Shown here: one piece after another, positions 33,339 through 44,000 of the stretch | Layout of the letters: every line of letters starts with the position of its first letter | How positions within the stretch are numbered: position 1 is the first letter of the stretch | Assembly (NCBI GenBank): GCA_033064195.1 | Contig: JARBJD010000061.1 | Span: 1 to 64,000, forward strand | From: Blattamonas nauphoetae | Lineage: Eukaryota > Preaxostyla > Oxymonadida | Direction: 5' to 3' | DNA length: 64,000 bases | The notes under the pieces: generated by a model | Told to the model about the DNA's origin: nothing | Databases searched by the model: none | The model's input: the letters and a program-made list of their open reading frames with translations, nothing else | Program-made: the position numbers and the translations under genes

Positions 33339-36300
33339 ATGGACAAGAATCGAGATCGCTTCGTCACGACAGATTTCATGACAAGCTTGGATCAATCAGT
33401 CAACATGATTAAAACCAAGTGCTCTCACATTCTCCGAAAACGACTCGCACTCGCCAGATGGTGAGAAGCATCTGAGAGCATCTCCTTTCCCTCTCGTCGA
33501 CCCAGAAGAGCAGACCGCAATACACTCTCAATCCGAAAATAATCGTCAAAACAACTGTGAATCCGAAAATCACGCGTGGATTGGCCCGTCTTGCGAGAGA
33601 GAGACCGCACTCTGAGATCCTATCGAAGCTGACCTCGCACTGGGTTCTGTTTGATGCCAATGACGACGTCTTCTTCCAACTTCACATTTCCAAAGACATT
33701 ACCACGATTTCACATCCAATTTTGGAAGGTGGAGAGAAGGGGGAAGTCCGACAGAACGAGGAGCAGCGATGGGTTCCGCCAGAAGAGGCCGATGGAAAGG
33801 CGATTGTGGATGCTCGCCATGGGACGGTTTTTCGGCTCGACCTTGTCTTGTGGGAAATTGAGACTGGTCTTGTGCCCTTCGGGGAGTTCGATGCGATCAA
33901 TGCGCAGCGACAACTGAAAAGTGGGATTCTTCCGAAGATGGATCGCGTGTCTCCCGAAATGGCGGAGCTGATCGAAAACTGCCTCCAAATTGATCCTCTG
34001 AAGCGACCGACACTTGCGAGCATCTCGCAACAATTCAATGGAAAATCGAAAGATGTCGTGATTGATCGCTCCTTCTCTTTCCACATTCAATCAACCTCAG
34101 ACGACCCTCCTCTCCCTCTCCGCTCTTCTTCCACCTTCGCTTCCGATCTTCCCCTTCTGGCCTCCTATTTCGGCGATTTCCTGGAATCTCTCCAATCGTG
34201 CGATCGACTCTTCCCTCCTCCAGACATCGACAACGAAGACATTCTGACCATCATCACACTGACATGTGTACGTCATCTCGTTCAGTGTGGACTTCTGACC
34301 TCCGAGAAACTGGCCCAGCAAGATCTGCTCCAACACATCCATCACCAACTCATCTCCCATCTTCAAAGTCTCACAATCGACGATTCCTGTTTCTTCGCCC
34401 GATATCAAACTGAAGCGGATCGACTCAGTCTCTATCAAACCAACCTCCCTCTTGACTTTCTCTTCCAACACAGGATTCTTCAATTCATTGAGAGCCATCG
34501 TCTCACTCTCAGCTCTGCCTCATCTGCAATGGAGGCTCTGATGCTCGTCTTTCCTCGCCTTGTGGAGATCGGCGATGTTCTTCAGAGGTATTCGGGTGCT
34601 GTCGAATGGAGAAGGTTTCAGCAGTTTGTGAACGATCTGGCTGATCGGAAGATCGATTGCTCTGATTTGGCCTTCCTTTCGGATCGCGTGTTTGTAACCC
34701 CTCTTCGAGAGATTCTGGAAGAAGTGCAGAATCAGACAGTGAACACCCCGAACTCTGAATCCGACAGATCATGGACTCATTCGAATCTCTCTTCGTCGTT
34801 GTCACCCTCTTTTTCAAGCTCGTCTGTTCCGTTTGACACCGACCAACGATTCTTCACATCTGTGAACGAACGTCCACCATCGCCATCACTCGCTGAACTC
34901 TCCTTCTTTGGATCGGAAATTGAAAATTTGATGCGAGAGACAAATCGTTCAATTTCCACTGACACAGGACCTTCTCTGTGGACGAACATGACACAGTTGT
35001 CGTCGAAAGAGCGAATCTTCGTTGTGGAGACGATCCACACCATTCTGAGCAGACAACAGGATTCTGATCGAACTCCTTCCACACTCACTTCACGGACCTC
35101 ACCCATCCATCACCTCCAACCACTCTCCCACTCCCCTCTCTTCTTCTCCTCTTCAATCTTCGACCTCGACGACACATCTCTCACCGACTGTCTTGGCCAG
35201 CTTGCCCAACTCGCTCAGCACGATCAGACATCATCCCGTTGCGAGCTGTCTCAGCCATTCGTTGATGGTCTCGTGGGGTGTCTGGGGTCATCCAACACGA
35301 TTCTCTCCAATCGTGCTCGTCTCGTCCTGACCCGCATGTTACCTCTTTTCCTTCCCTTTCTTCTTCCTCGTGTCGCTTTCCTCGCCTCGACTCTCTCCGA
35401 AGGAACTTATGATGAGACATCTTTTGCACTTCGAGTCATGGGACACATGATTCGAGAAGGATTCGCGATTGATTGTATTTCTGAGACACTCGTTCACCAG
35501 ATCTGCCGAACAAATTTCGTTGAAAAATCAGCATTCGTTGATGCTCTCACCATTCTTTCAATTCCCGAGAGGTCCAACTTATTTCCTCCACATTCCCCTT
35601 CAGTCGTCGAGTCATTTCGGGTGTTGGTTAATTCGTCGTTCAACATGGCTTCTCATCTCTTGACAGAACATGTTTTTAGGCTTTCATCTGATCGTTTACT
35701 CTGCAACGTGTGTCTTAGTTTGTTTGTGTATCAAGCTTTCGAATCATCCCGTCGCAATAATCGGCTGTGTTCGGAAGAAGTCGTGGAACTTCTCTTCCGT
35801 CCACACTTTTTCAAATTTGAGCTCCGTTTTCTGAACTACACTTCGACTCTGTTTATTCAGACGTTTCCTTTCGAATTGATGATCGAGCGAATGATTCGGT
35901 CCTGCCAATTTCTGGATGTTCTGCAAGGACTGCTCTGGTGGGTCATCCTCGTCATGCGACATCCACACCCTCTGCGCGATCTCTTCTCCACACTCCATCC
36001 CTTCTTCCTTCGCGGCTTCCACCAGATCCTTCTCTCTCCTCCCCCTCACCCCTCACGGGATTGGAATGAGACATCCGAATGGAACACAGTCGGCCAAGAG
36101 CTATTCTATCAACTCGCGAAGTCAGAGAATGCTTCCCTTCTGCCGGATCTCTTCCCCGTCGAGAATCTCCTGACCCTGCGCGCGCAGATCCTCACCACCA
36201 ATCGATGGTGTGACAATGCATTTGTTGACGACCTGAATTTAGTCAGTTTCCCCTCCTTCACTCCGTTTGGAGAGTGTCATGCTCTCCGCTCGATCTTCTC

Positions 36301-36930
36301 AATCCTGTGCCAACCTGGTGTTCAATCCGACATCATGCAGTTGGAGCACATCGCCGTCGTCTCGTCTCACTCCCTCCCTCTCCACTTCGCCAACCCGCTT
36401 CTTTCATTCATTCAAACACTCCATCCTCTCATTCACACCTCTCGTGAAGAGCTTTATTGGTTCTTTGCGATGATGACAGTTATGTCTGGTTCCATTCCGT
36501 ACCATCAATCAACGACTCACACAAAAACACTCAACAGTCGACGAAACTTGTTCAATCTGCATCACGCTCCTCGCTTCGTTTTGAAGTGGTTGCATCCGTC
36601 TGACTTGATGACCACTATGAAGAATCTCCTGTTTGCTTTTCTCATTGTTCATCGTCCTCTTCTTCTTTCAGATCCCTATCTCCTGTTCAGGTGTCGCTCG
36701 CTTTGCTGACTCTCGCTCGAGCTGTTGATGCTTCACAACAAGCGTGTCAGTGGCTGGTTCGTGCTGGTGCCGTTGATGTTGTTGTGGAGAGTGTGTCTCG
36801 CTCTCGCTTCTTGGAAGACTACGAACATGGCTGTGCGATCATCTGTGCCCTTCTCCGAGCGAGTATTCAGAATGCGAGAATTACACACATTGTCATTTTC
36901 GACTTCTCTCCTATCGTGATCAGCGCGTGA
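33339..36930 (+). CDS. Pseudokinase fused to the paralogue A/B helical domain, three exons
   Basis: Exons are 33339-33460, 33511-36630 and 36672-36930, with introns of 50 and 41 nt, giving 1166 residues. The first ~230 residues are a kinase C-lobe remnant: helix ITRGLARLA, LTSHWVLFDANDDV in place of the catalytic loop, RWVPPEEA in place of the APE segment, then WEIETGLVPFGE and RPTLASI. The catalytic Lys, HRD and DFG are missing, so a pseudokinase is likely. The rest aligns block by block with paralogues A and B (DLAFLSDRVF vs DLSFLQSRCF; RFLEDYEHG vs SFLDDYEKG). The last intron is at the same site and phase. It is a chimera of the receptor's cytoplasmic domain and the helical family, and has no signal peptide. 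Confidence 0.8.
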
Positions 36931-37211
36931 AGATGAAGAATCAGAGAGGCTCCAAACTGAGACAAATGCCTGATCTCGATTGCATCAGAAAGAGCGAGAA
37001 GAGACAGCTGCTTGATCCTCCTCTGGAACGAAAGTGGATCACTCTCCAGTGATCGACGATGTATGGCTTCTTCATTCCGAGATGAAGATAGTTTGAGTAT
37101 ATTTCCTGTGAATTGGGTCAAAATCAGTAAATAAAGAATTATATTCCTCTCTTTTTCTTCTTTTTCCCCTTTCGTGACATGATCTTCCCTTTGTTACTCC
37201 TTGAATTGGTC

Positions 37212-38456
37212 AAAAGATTGAATATGGCAAACCAGCATCATACTATTGGTCTTCCCCCTCCGGAGGTGTACTTTCCAAGCCTGCAGAGGGCTTTCAATAT
37301 GCGGACAGAGTGGGCACTAGCGCTCCAGGCCGTTAACAACAAGGATGAAGCAAGGCTTCAAATGTATGAGAATATGAGGGTTCCTCCTGGTATGGAGCGA
37401 ATTATCGGCCCTTATTCCATATCTGTCGACATCTAGCGGTTGAAGTCGACCTACTAACTCAACAAGACTCCAATGAGTGGCACAAGTTGGCTCCACAAGA
37501 ATCAACATGGCCGAGAGCCGGAGATATTATTTATCAAGAGCGCGACCCACAGACTTTCAACAAATATAAACGATCTGTATCGCCATCCCCAAGCGGTGGT
37601 CACGGTCGGGTTACACCGATGGAATACCGAGATCTAGATCATCACACTCAACTCCAATGGGAGAATGTTCGGCCGCCACTAAAAGGAATTCTGCGAAAGC
37701 CGGCTCAGACGGAGAACCTTTCCACGGAAGAGGCTCAGGATACGGTTGCGGCGGGTGATGGGGACGAAGATGTGCTGGAGATGATAATGGATCTTCCCTG
37801 ACTTTGCGTGGAATCCAATTTATGAAGCAGAGGTCAAGGAGAGAGTGACAGAGGCCAAAGCGTTGTATGATGGATACCCTGATGTCATTGACGGGGAAGT
37901 GTTTGAAGATTACCTTGCACCGCTCAACTCAACGCTACTCAAGATAGAAGCGGAAACAAATCACCTGATTACGATGGGGGTGGGTGCATTGGCCCGCTCA
38001 GAGGCAGAGTCAGAAGAGAGACGATCTATTCAACTTCTAACACTCAAAGCAGGAGAGCTGGCGCATCGTATCAACCGAGCTCGCCTGTCACACATCCTCA
38101 AAGTTAGGGCAAGACCTCTTCAAGATAAGAGAAGAACCGACAATCTGGCAAGACAGAAGGCCCAGTTGAACGATCTTCAGGAGGAGGCGAAGAAACGGAG
38201 GGAGGCTCATCGGCGTCAACAGTTTTTTCTCAGAGGCCCCTTTCAGGGGCGCAACTCACTGCAAGGGCGTTCGAACTCGGGACAAATGCCCAACACTGTC
38301 GGGCCGAGACCATTTTCGCAAACAAAGCAGAAGTGGGGATCACCGCAAAACCGTGGTCCTCAAAGTCACTCGTTCGGCACAAAATTCACGTCATATTCCC
38401 CCAAAACACCTCAAAACCAACAGGAATCAAGGACTCATCGCCGCTCACAGTATTAA
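37212..38456 (+). pseudogene. E4 ORF1-like region
   Basis: Charged and Pro-rich, with a helical central part and a Gly/Arg/Gln-rich basic end, in the place of DIRS ORF1. The reading is broken. No enzymatic motif is seen. Confidence 0.55.
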
Positions 38457-38705
38457 CGGTGAAACCGGAAGAACGGGCGGAAGATCGAACCACCGTCGGC
38501 AAGTACATTCTAGAGAAGGGAAATGGAATTGGGGGAAAGACTGGGAGACATTGGATGGCGTGGGAAGAGTTCGGCATGGGGGGATTGATGAGGGACGGAG
38601 TGCGAGTTCAATGGAATCAGTTGGGGCCTCCCACAACTACTGGGCACCCCTTCGACTTGGAAACTATCGACAGCGGAGTTAATAGGATTAAAGGAAACAA
38701 TCGAG

Positions 38706-40424
38706 ATGGAGCTGAGGGAAGGAATTGTGCGGGAAGCAAAAATAGAAGAAGTAAAATGTTGGAATGCCACGTTCGTGGTAAAGAAGAAAGACGGCACCTG
38801 GCGCCGCATCCTCGACTGCCGTCGAGTCAACGATCATATAGTTCACAATCATTTCAAAATGGACAACGTCGCAACGGTGGGTCACCTTTTGTTTCAAGAC
38901 GCCTGGCTGACCAGCATCGATCTCACTCAGGCATATACTCACGTTCCTCTCCACGAAGGAGATCAGCCCTACTTCGGCTTTACGGTGGACGGGAGATACT
39001 TCATCCAAAGAACGCTCTGTTTCGGATTAACCTCCGCTCCGCACATTTTTACAAAGATTCTTCGCCCGGTGGTGGCGCGTTTTCGACCAACCTTCCCTCT
39101 CGTCGCATACCTCGACGACTTCCTCCTGATCCACAGATCCGAGAGCGAAGGGGAAGCAAACACCTCAAACGTTGTCCGTCTTCTTGTCAACCTTGGATTT
39201 ACGATCAACGAAGAGAAGTCTCACATGATTCCCACAAAACGGATCGAATATCTCGGTTTTTGGTGGGACACAACAACCAACACCGTCAGTGTGGGGAGAG
39301 ACAAAGCGACGAACATGAAAGAGTCAGTGAGAGAGAGGTTGAGGCAGGCTCGGAGGGGAGGCACGTGCAGAGTCAGGACAGTGGCCTCCCTCGTCGGAAA
39401 ACTCCAGTCGATCGGGTTCGTCGACTCCCTCGCTTTCTTCAATTCACGCCACCTCACGGCATGGAAGGACGAGAATGTGAAGAAGGGAGGCTGGTCGAGT
39501 ATGGGAAGTATCGGAAGGGAATGTATCGACGAGTTGAGCTGGTGGATGGGGAGACTCGCATCCGATATCGAAAGATCACTCACCCTATTCGAACCAACAC
39601 TCGAGATGACAACCGATGCAAGCGAATGGGGACTCGGGGTGGTTTGGAGGAGGGGAGACCAGGAAGAAGTCTGGCAGCACGAGTTCCAGGAGAACGAGAA
39701 GGATTGGTCGAGCAACAGAAGGGAGGTCAGTGCTGTGGTCGCGGGATTCCTCGAGGGGGCCAGGAGGGGAGTGGTGCAGATGTCGGACCAAGTTCTTATC
39801 CGTTCAGACAATCAGGTGGTCGTCGCAAATGTCAACAGACGCTCCTCATCGGTCACGTTGGTCGATCTCTTCAAAACCTTGTTCAGCGCCGCAGTGGAGA
39901 TGGATTGCAGACTCTGGGCGGAGTATCTACCTGGAAAAGAGAATACCATCGCCGACAGATTGTCCAGGATCAAGGACGCAACAGACTACTCTCTCAGGAT
40001 GGAGTACATTCATCAGATCGAAGAAACTTTCAAAGTAAAGCCAACTATCGATGCATTCGCAACAAGAGACAATCGGAGATTCGAGAGGTTCTGGAGCCTA
40101 ACGGGGGAGATCCAATCGTCAGGGACGAATGCCCTTCTACAGAACTGGAGTGCGGAGGAGTGCATTTACGCATTCCCTCCCGTTCCATTGATACCGAGAG
40201 TACTGCAGAAGCTGAGAAGTCAACCAACACAAACAGTCCTGATAGTACCGGACTGGACAACGTTGGTCGGAAGGGAGGAGATCGAGAGGCTCTCTACGAA
40301 ATCACTCTTGCTGGGGAGAACGGAGGTCGTGACGAAGGAGGGAATGGGAATGAAGGCAGCGGGGAGCAGCAGACCGCCGGGTCTGCTGCGAGCATACTTA
40401 GTGGAGAGATATGGGAGGGTCTAG
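38706..40424 (+). CDS. E4 reverse transcriptase and RNase H
   Basis: 572 codons of open frame. Reverse transcriptase motifs run from the N-terminal VVKKKDG block through DLTQAY to the catalytic YLDD. RNase H follows (TTDASEWG, then IRSDNQ and LPGKENTIAD), then the post-RNase H region typical of DIRS elements (TIDAFATRDN). Confidence 0.88.
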   Translation: MELREGIVREAKIEEVKCWNATFVVKKKDGTWRRILDCRRVNDHIVHNHFKMDNVATVGHLLFQDAWLTSIDLTQAYTHVPLHEGDQPYFGFTVDGRYFIQRTLCFGLTSAPHIFTKILRPVVARFRPTFPLVAYLDDFLLIHRSESEGEANTSNVVRLLVNLGFTINEEKSHMIPTKRIEYLGFWWDTTTNTVSVGRDKATNMKESVRERLRQARRGGTCRVRTVASLVGKLQSIGFVDSLAFFNSRHLTAWKDENVKKGGWSSMGSIGRECIDELSWWMGRLASDIERSLTLFEPTLEMTTDASEWGLGVVWRRGDQEEVWQHEFQENEKDWSSNRREVSAVVAGFLEGARRGVVQMSDQVLIRSDNQVVVANVNRRSSSVTLVDLFKTLFSAAVEMDCRLWAEYLPGKENTIADRLSRIKDATDYSLRMEYIHQIEETFKVKPTIDAFATRDNRRFERFWSLTGEIQSSGTNALLQNWSAEECIYAFPPVPLIPRVLQKLRSQPTQTVLIVPDWTTLVGREEIERLSTKSLLLGRTEVVTKEGMGMKAAGSSRPPGLLRAYLVERYGRV

Positions 40425-41544
40425 CGGACGAGTTGGGGATTAAGGAAAGGACTATGATCCGAATGTTGGTGGGGTTGAGCGAATCAACGGTCAGGCAGTA
40501 CGCAAAATCTATTCGTTGTTGGATTGAAGATTCAGAGGCTAGAGGGAGGGACTGGAAGGATCTGAATCAGATCAAGGTCGCGAATTTCCTCTCCGACTGG
40601 ATGGACAGGACCGGATCGAGAGGATCCACTGGTATCGCAAGAAGTGCCCTTTCCTTTCTCGCCCGGTTACTTGGGCAGGAACAGATTGGAGAAGCCATTG
40701 CGGTGAAAGCAACAATGAAGGGAATACGGAAGATCAATCCGGCCACAAGCAAATATCAAGATATTTTTGATTCAGTTGTGATTGAAGATGTATTGGAAAG
40801 GAAATGGAGTTCCGCGGACAAACTCGGCGAGGCGGAGATACAAACGGCAATCGCTGTGAGTCTGGTCTTACACCACGGTGTTCGTTTTACAGAGATCGCA
40901 CAGATATGGAGAGAGGAGATGCAGATATACGACGAGACAGAGAAGGTACTGGTAAGGATGAGATTGAAGACCGACGAAGACGTGAAGGAACATATATTGG
41001 ATGAGAGGGGCATCGAGAGGGGAAATCGAGTGGGAAGCTGGGTGAGAGAGCTTGATCGAATGAGAGGGGAAGGATGGTCGGGTCAAATCATGGGAGGGAG
41101 CGAGCTAGGAATCCTGGAGAGATTGCACGGATGGTCGGGGTATTCATGAAGGAAGCGGGAGTTGAAGTTGACAAGTACAAGCCCTACTCCCTCAAGCATG
41201 CTGGCTTGGCGAAAAGGAAGCAAAGGGGATGGAGTCAAGCAGAGCTTGCTGAGGGAGCCAGACTGTCAACGAAGTCGTCGGTGATGGACAAACATTACCT
41301 TAAACCCATCGAAACTCCCAACAAACTCAAACTATCTTCATCTCGGAATGAAGAAGCCATACATCGTCGATCACTGGAGAGTGATCTCGATTATGGTTCT
41401 GAAAGAAGAGATGAAGATAGTTATTTCCCACCGCCCACCCCTGCGACCAGGAAGTCATCTCTTCTTTCAGAAAGCTCCCAACAGAGTAACAAAGGGAAGA
41501 TCATGTCACGAAAGGGGAAAAAGAAGAAAAAGAGAGGAATATAA
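40385..41544 (+). pseudogene. E4 tyrosine recombinase region
   Basis: Overlaps the end of the reverse transcriptase frame. It shows the recombinase core (LHHGVRFTEI around the first Arg, YSLKHAG around the His box) and a Tyr near the end (DKHYLKP). The region is broken. Confidence 0.7.
41325..41422. repeat. E4 internal complementary region
   Basis: The first part is the reverse complement of 37037-37098 and the second part is the reverse complement of about 41590-41629, meeting at GATC. This sets the outer ends of E4. Confidence 0.85.
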
Positions 41545-41629
41545 TTCTTTATTTACTGATTTTGACCCAATTCACAGGAAATATACTCAAACTATCTTCA
41601 TCTCTTCTTTCAGAACCATAATCGAGATC

Positions 41630-41707
41630 TAAAAGCACGGACGAGACAAAGCCTTCGTGAAACCGGTCCCCGTGACAGGATTCCCTGCGACGGACAGCAG
41701 GAGACCC
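41630..41707. other. 78-bp host remnant between E4 and E3
   Basis: The only non-element sequence between the two retroelements. The CAG at about 41680 could be an intron acceptor for an exon that continues in frame after E3 into the coiled-coil frame at 46730. This is tentative. Confidence 0.4.
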
Positions 41708-42061
41708 TTTCCAACAAACCAGTGCTCATTAACAACTGAGACCGGTGACGTGGAAATATACAATGGGTGGCCTGCCCAAGAGAAACAAAACAGAGAAAAA
41801 GAAAACTTTATCTGTTTAAAAAATTATGCCCGACAAGGGACGCAAGGGTCACAGTGTCGGTTCTACCCCTGTTTGGGTGGTTACTGAGCAAAAAAGAGAG
41901 AGATCACTGTCTCTGTCCAGAAAGAGCCTCAACGAGGGAGAGAAAACTGGACAAACATGAGAGGTCAAAAGTGACAAGTGAAATGGAAAGGCCAAAGGGC
42001 TGTGCTAGAGTCGGTTTTGCGACAAAACGAGAACGAACATCAGTTGTGTGGCAGTGTTCGC

Positions 42062-42141
42062 TGTTAATGAGCACTGGTTTGTTGGAAATGTCATCGCTAC
42101 GCTCTGACACCCAACAAACCAGGGCTTCATTAACAACTGAG
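42062..42141. repeat. E3 internal complementary region
   Basis: The left half is complementary to the start of E3 (41708-41740). The right half is complementary to 46675-46729, including the 22-nt outer extension that would otherwise look like host DNA. Confidence 0.75.
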
Positions 42142-42406
42142 TATTGAAAGGAAAAGAATGAGAAGAGAAGAGAAAAGATATCTTTGTGTTCTTCTTCCTA
42201 GATCTGGTCATCAGTTGATTTAGGCCGTGACCCAATTGGGCTGTCACCCCACTGATTGCGAGTTCTCTTACCAACTCAGCACTCTCTCCATTCCGTACTC
42301 CCGACTCTCTTTCCTCTTCCGAGTCATGCCTGCCCTTCTTCCTTCACGAGTCACTACTCAAGTCTCACTTTGCCATAATACTCCACTCCAACCCAAACCT
42401 CCCTCA

Positions 42407-43310
42407 GTCAACTGCAGCTTTCCCTCTTCCAAAGGTGGTCGTTGAGGTGAAAATGTTGGAGAAAGTGCGAACATGCCCGAACTTAATCAGGTCTCTTTCT
42501 CCCAAGGATGTCTCCTTGCACTCTCACTCAACTTCCACGACATTGGTTCGGGTCAGCATGCAATCTTTCTTCTGAGAGGATGTTCCTCCGCCCTGACACA
42601 CTTCTTTGTTCTCGATCTCATCCTCCTCCAAGTCAACTGCAGCTTTCCCTCTTCCAAAGGTGACCGCCGAGATGAAAATGTTGGAGAAAGTGCCGAACAT
42701 GCCCGAACTTAATCAGGTCTCTTTCTCCCAAGGATGTCTCCTTGCACTCTCACTCAACTTCCACGACCTTGTTTCGGGTCAGCATGCAATCTTTCTTCTG
42801 AGAGGATGTTCTTCTGCTCCGACACACTTCCTTGTACTTGATCTCAACCTCCCCCAAGTCAACTGCAGCTTTCCCTCTTCCAAAGGTGACCGCCGAGATG
42901 AAAATGTTGGAGAAAGTGCCGAACATGCCCGAACTTAATCAGGTCTCTTTCTCCCAAGGATGTCTCCTTGCACTCTCACTCAACTTCCACGACATTGGTT
43001 CGGGTCAGCATGCAATCTTTCTTCTGAGAGGATGTTCTTCTGCTCCGACACACTTCCTTGTACTTGATCTCAACCTCCCCCAAGTCAACTGCAGCTTTCC
43101 CTCTTCCAAAGGTGACCGCCGAGATGAAAATGTTGGAGAAAGTGCCGAACATGCCCGAACTTAATCAGGTCTCTTTCTCCCAAGGATGTCTCCTTGCACT
43201 CTCACTCAACTGCCACGACCTTGTTTCGGGTCCGCTCGCAATCTTTCTTTTGGGAGGATGTTCCTCTGCCCTTACAGACTTCTTCGTTTTTGATCTCAAC
43301 AGCTGATGAA
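42407..43310. repeat. 226-bp tandem array inside E3, four units
   Basis: Units start at 42407, 42632, 42858 and 43084 with GTCAACTGCAGCTTTCCC. The central units are almost identical; the outer two are more diverged. Each unit has an open stretch of about 75 codons in one frame, but the repeat length (225-226) shifts the frame from unit to unit, so a repeat protein is unlikely. Confidence 0.93.
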
Positions 43311-44000
43311 GCATTTGTATTTGATTGCTTCGAATTCACTGCCAACTGCCAATTCATTGAACCTGTCCCGCTTGTTGTTGGGTTGGTGACGGGTTTGTAT
43401 CCATTCTGAACACTCTTGGGAGTGTATTCTTCGGTACCATCCAGACTCCTTGTTCCTTGATGTCTTCAGGCAATCTTGCTCGTAATCTGTCAAGTGCAGT
43501 GAATCTTCGTCTTCCTCATCCATCCCGTGATGTCAATATGGAACATTAGATCATTTACGAAGAGTTTGTTCTTGTCTTGTGCTTTCTTCGCTTCTCCATG
43601 TCCTTCAATCCAGTACTCTTTCCCAGCTATCAATACAACTGAGATGCAATCCTGCTTTTACTTAGTCTCTTGTTCAACTGGCGTCAAGTCTCCCCAAATT
43701 CCGTCATATCACTTCAGCTTCTCCCATCCGACTGTTCTTCAATTCAACGATCTTGTGCAGGGTGTAACTTGAATGGCGTTCTGTCTCCTCCATTCCTTTC
43801 ACTTCTGTCCCAGCAAGTCTGTTCTCAACCCATCTTCTGCTTTCCTCGATGCTAGCTCCACCTTGTGGTGAACAAGCCCAGTATGCCTGTTCTTTCATGA
43901 CGTCCTTATCACCTCCCAACCCCATTCTTACCTCACTCCTTCTCATCACCTTGCAGCGAATAACAGTGATTTCGACAAAGTTGGAGCGGGCCATCCGGTA

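Larger units (their letters stand above)
37037..41629 (+). mobile_element. E4: DIRS-type retrotransposon, broken
   Basis: 4.6 kb on the plus strand. Inverted repeats of about 120 bp (37079-37198 and 41484-41604) carry outer extensions that end in GATC on both sides. The internal complementary region at 41325-41422 joins the complements of both outer ends. Parts are an ORF1-like region, reverse transcriptase/RNase H and an overlapping tyrosine recombinase. The coding region carries a few breaks. It differs from E2 in sequence and in its terminal repeats, so it belongs to a separate lineage. It is inserted just downstream of the pseudokinase-fusion gene. Confidence 0.88.

Noticed and set aside
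42473-43306. Series of 72-110-residue frames repeated four times
   Set aside because: By-product of the 226-bp tandem repeat; the unit length shifts the frame and each frame overlaps the next.
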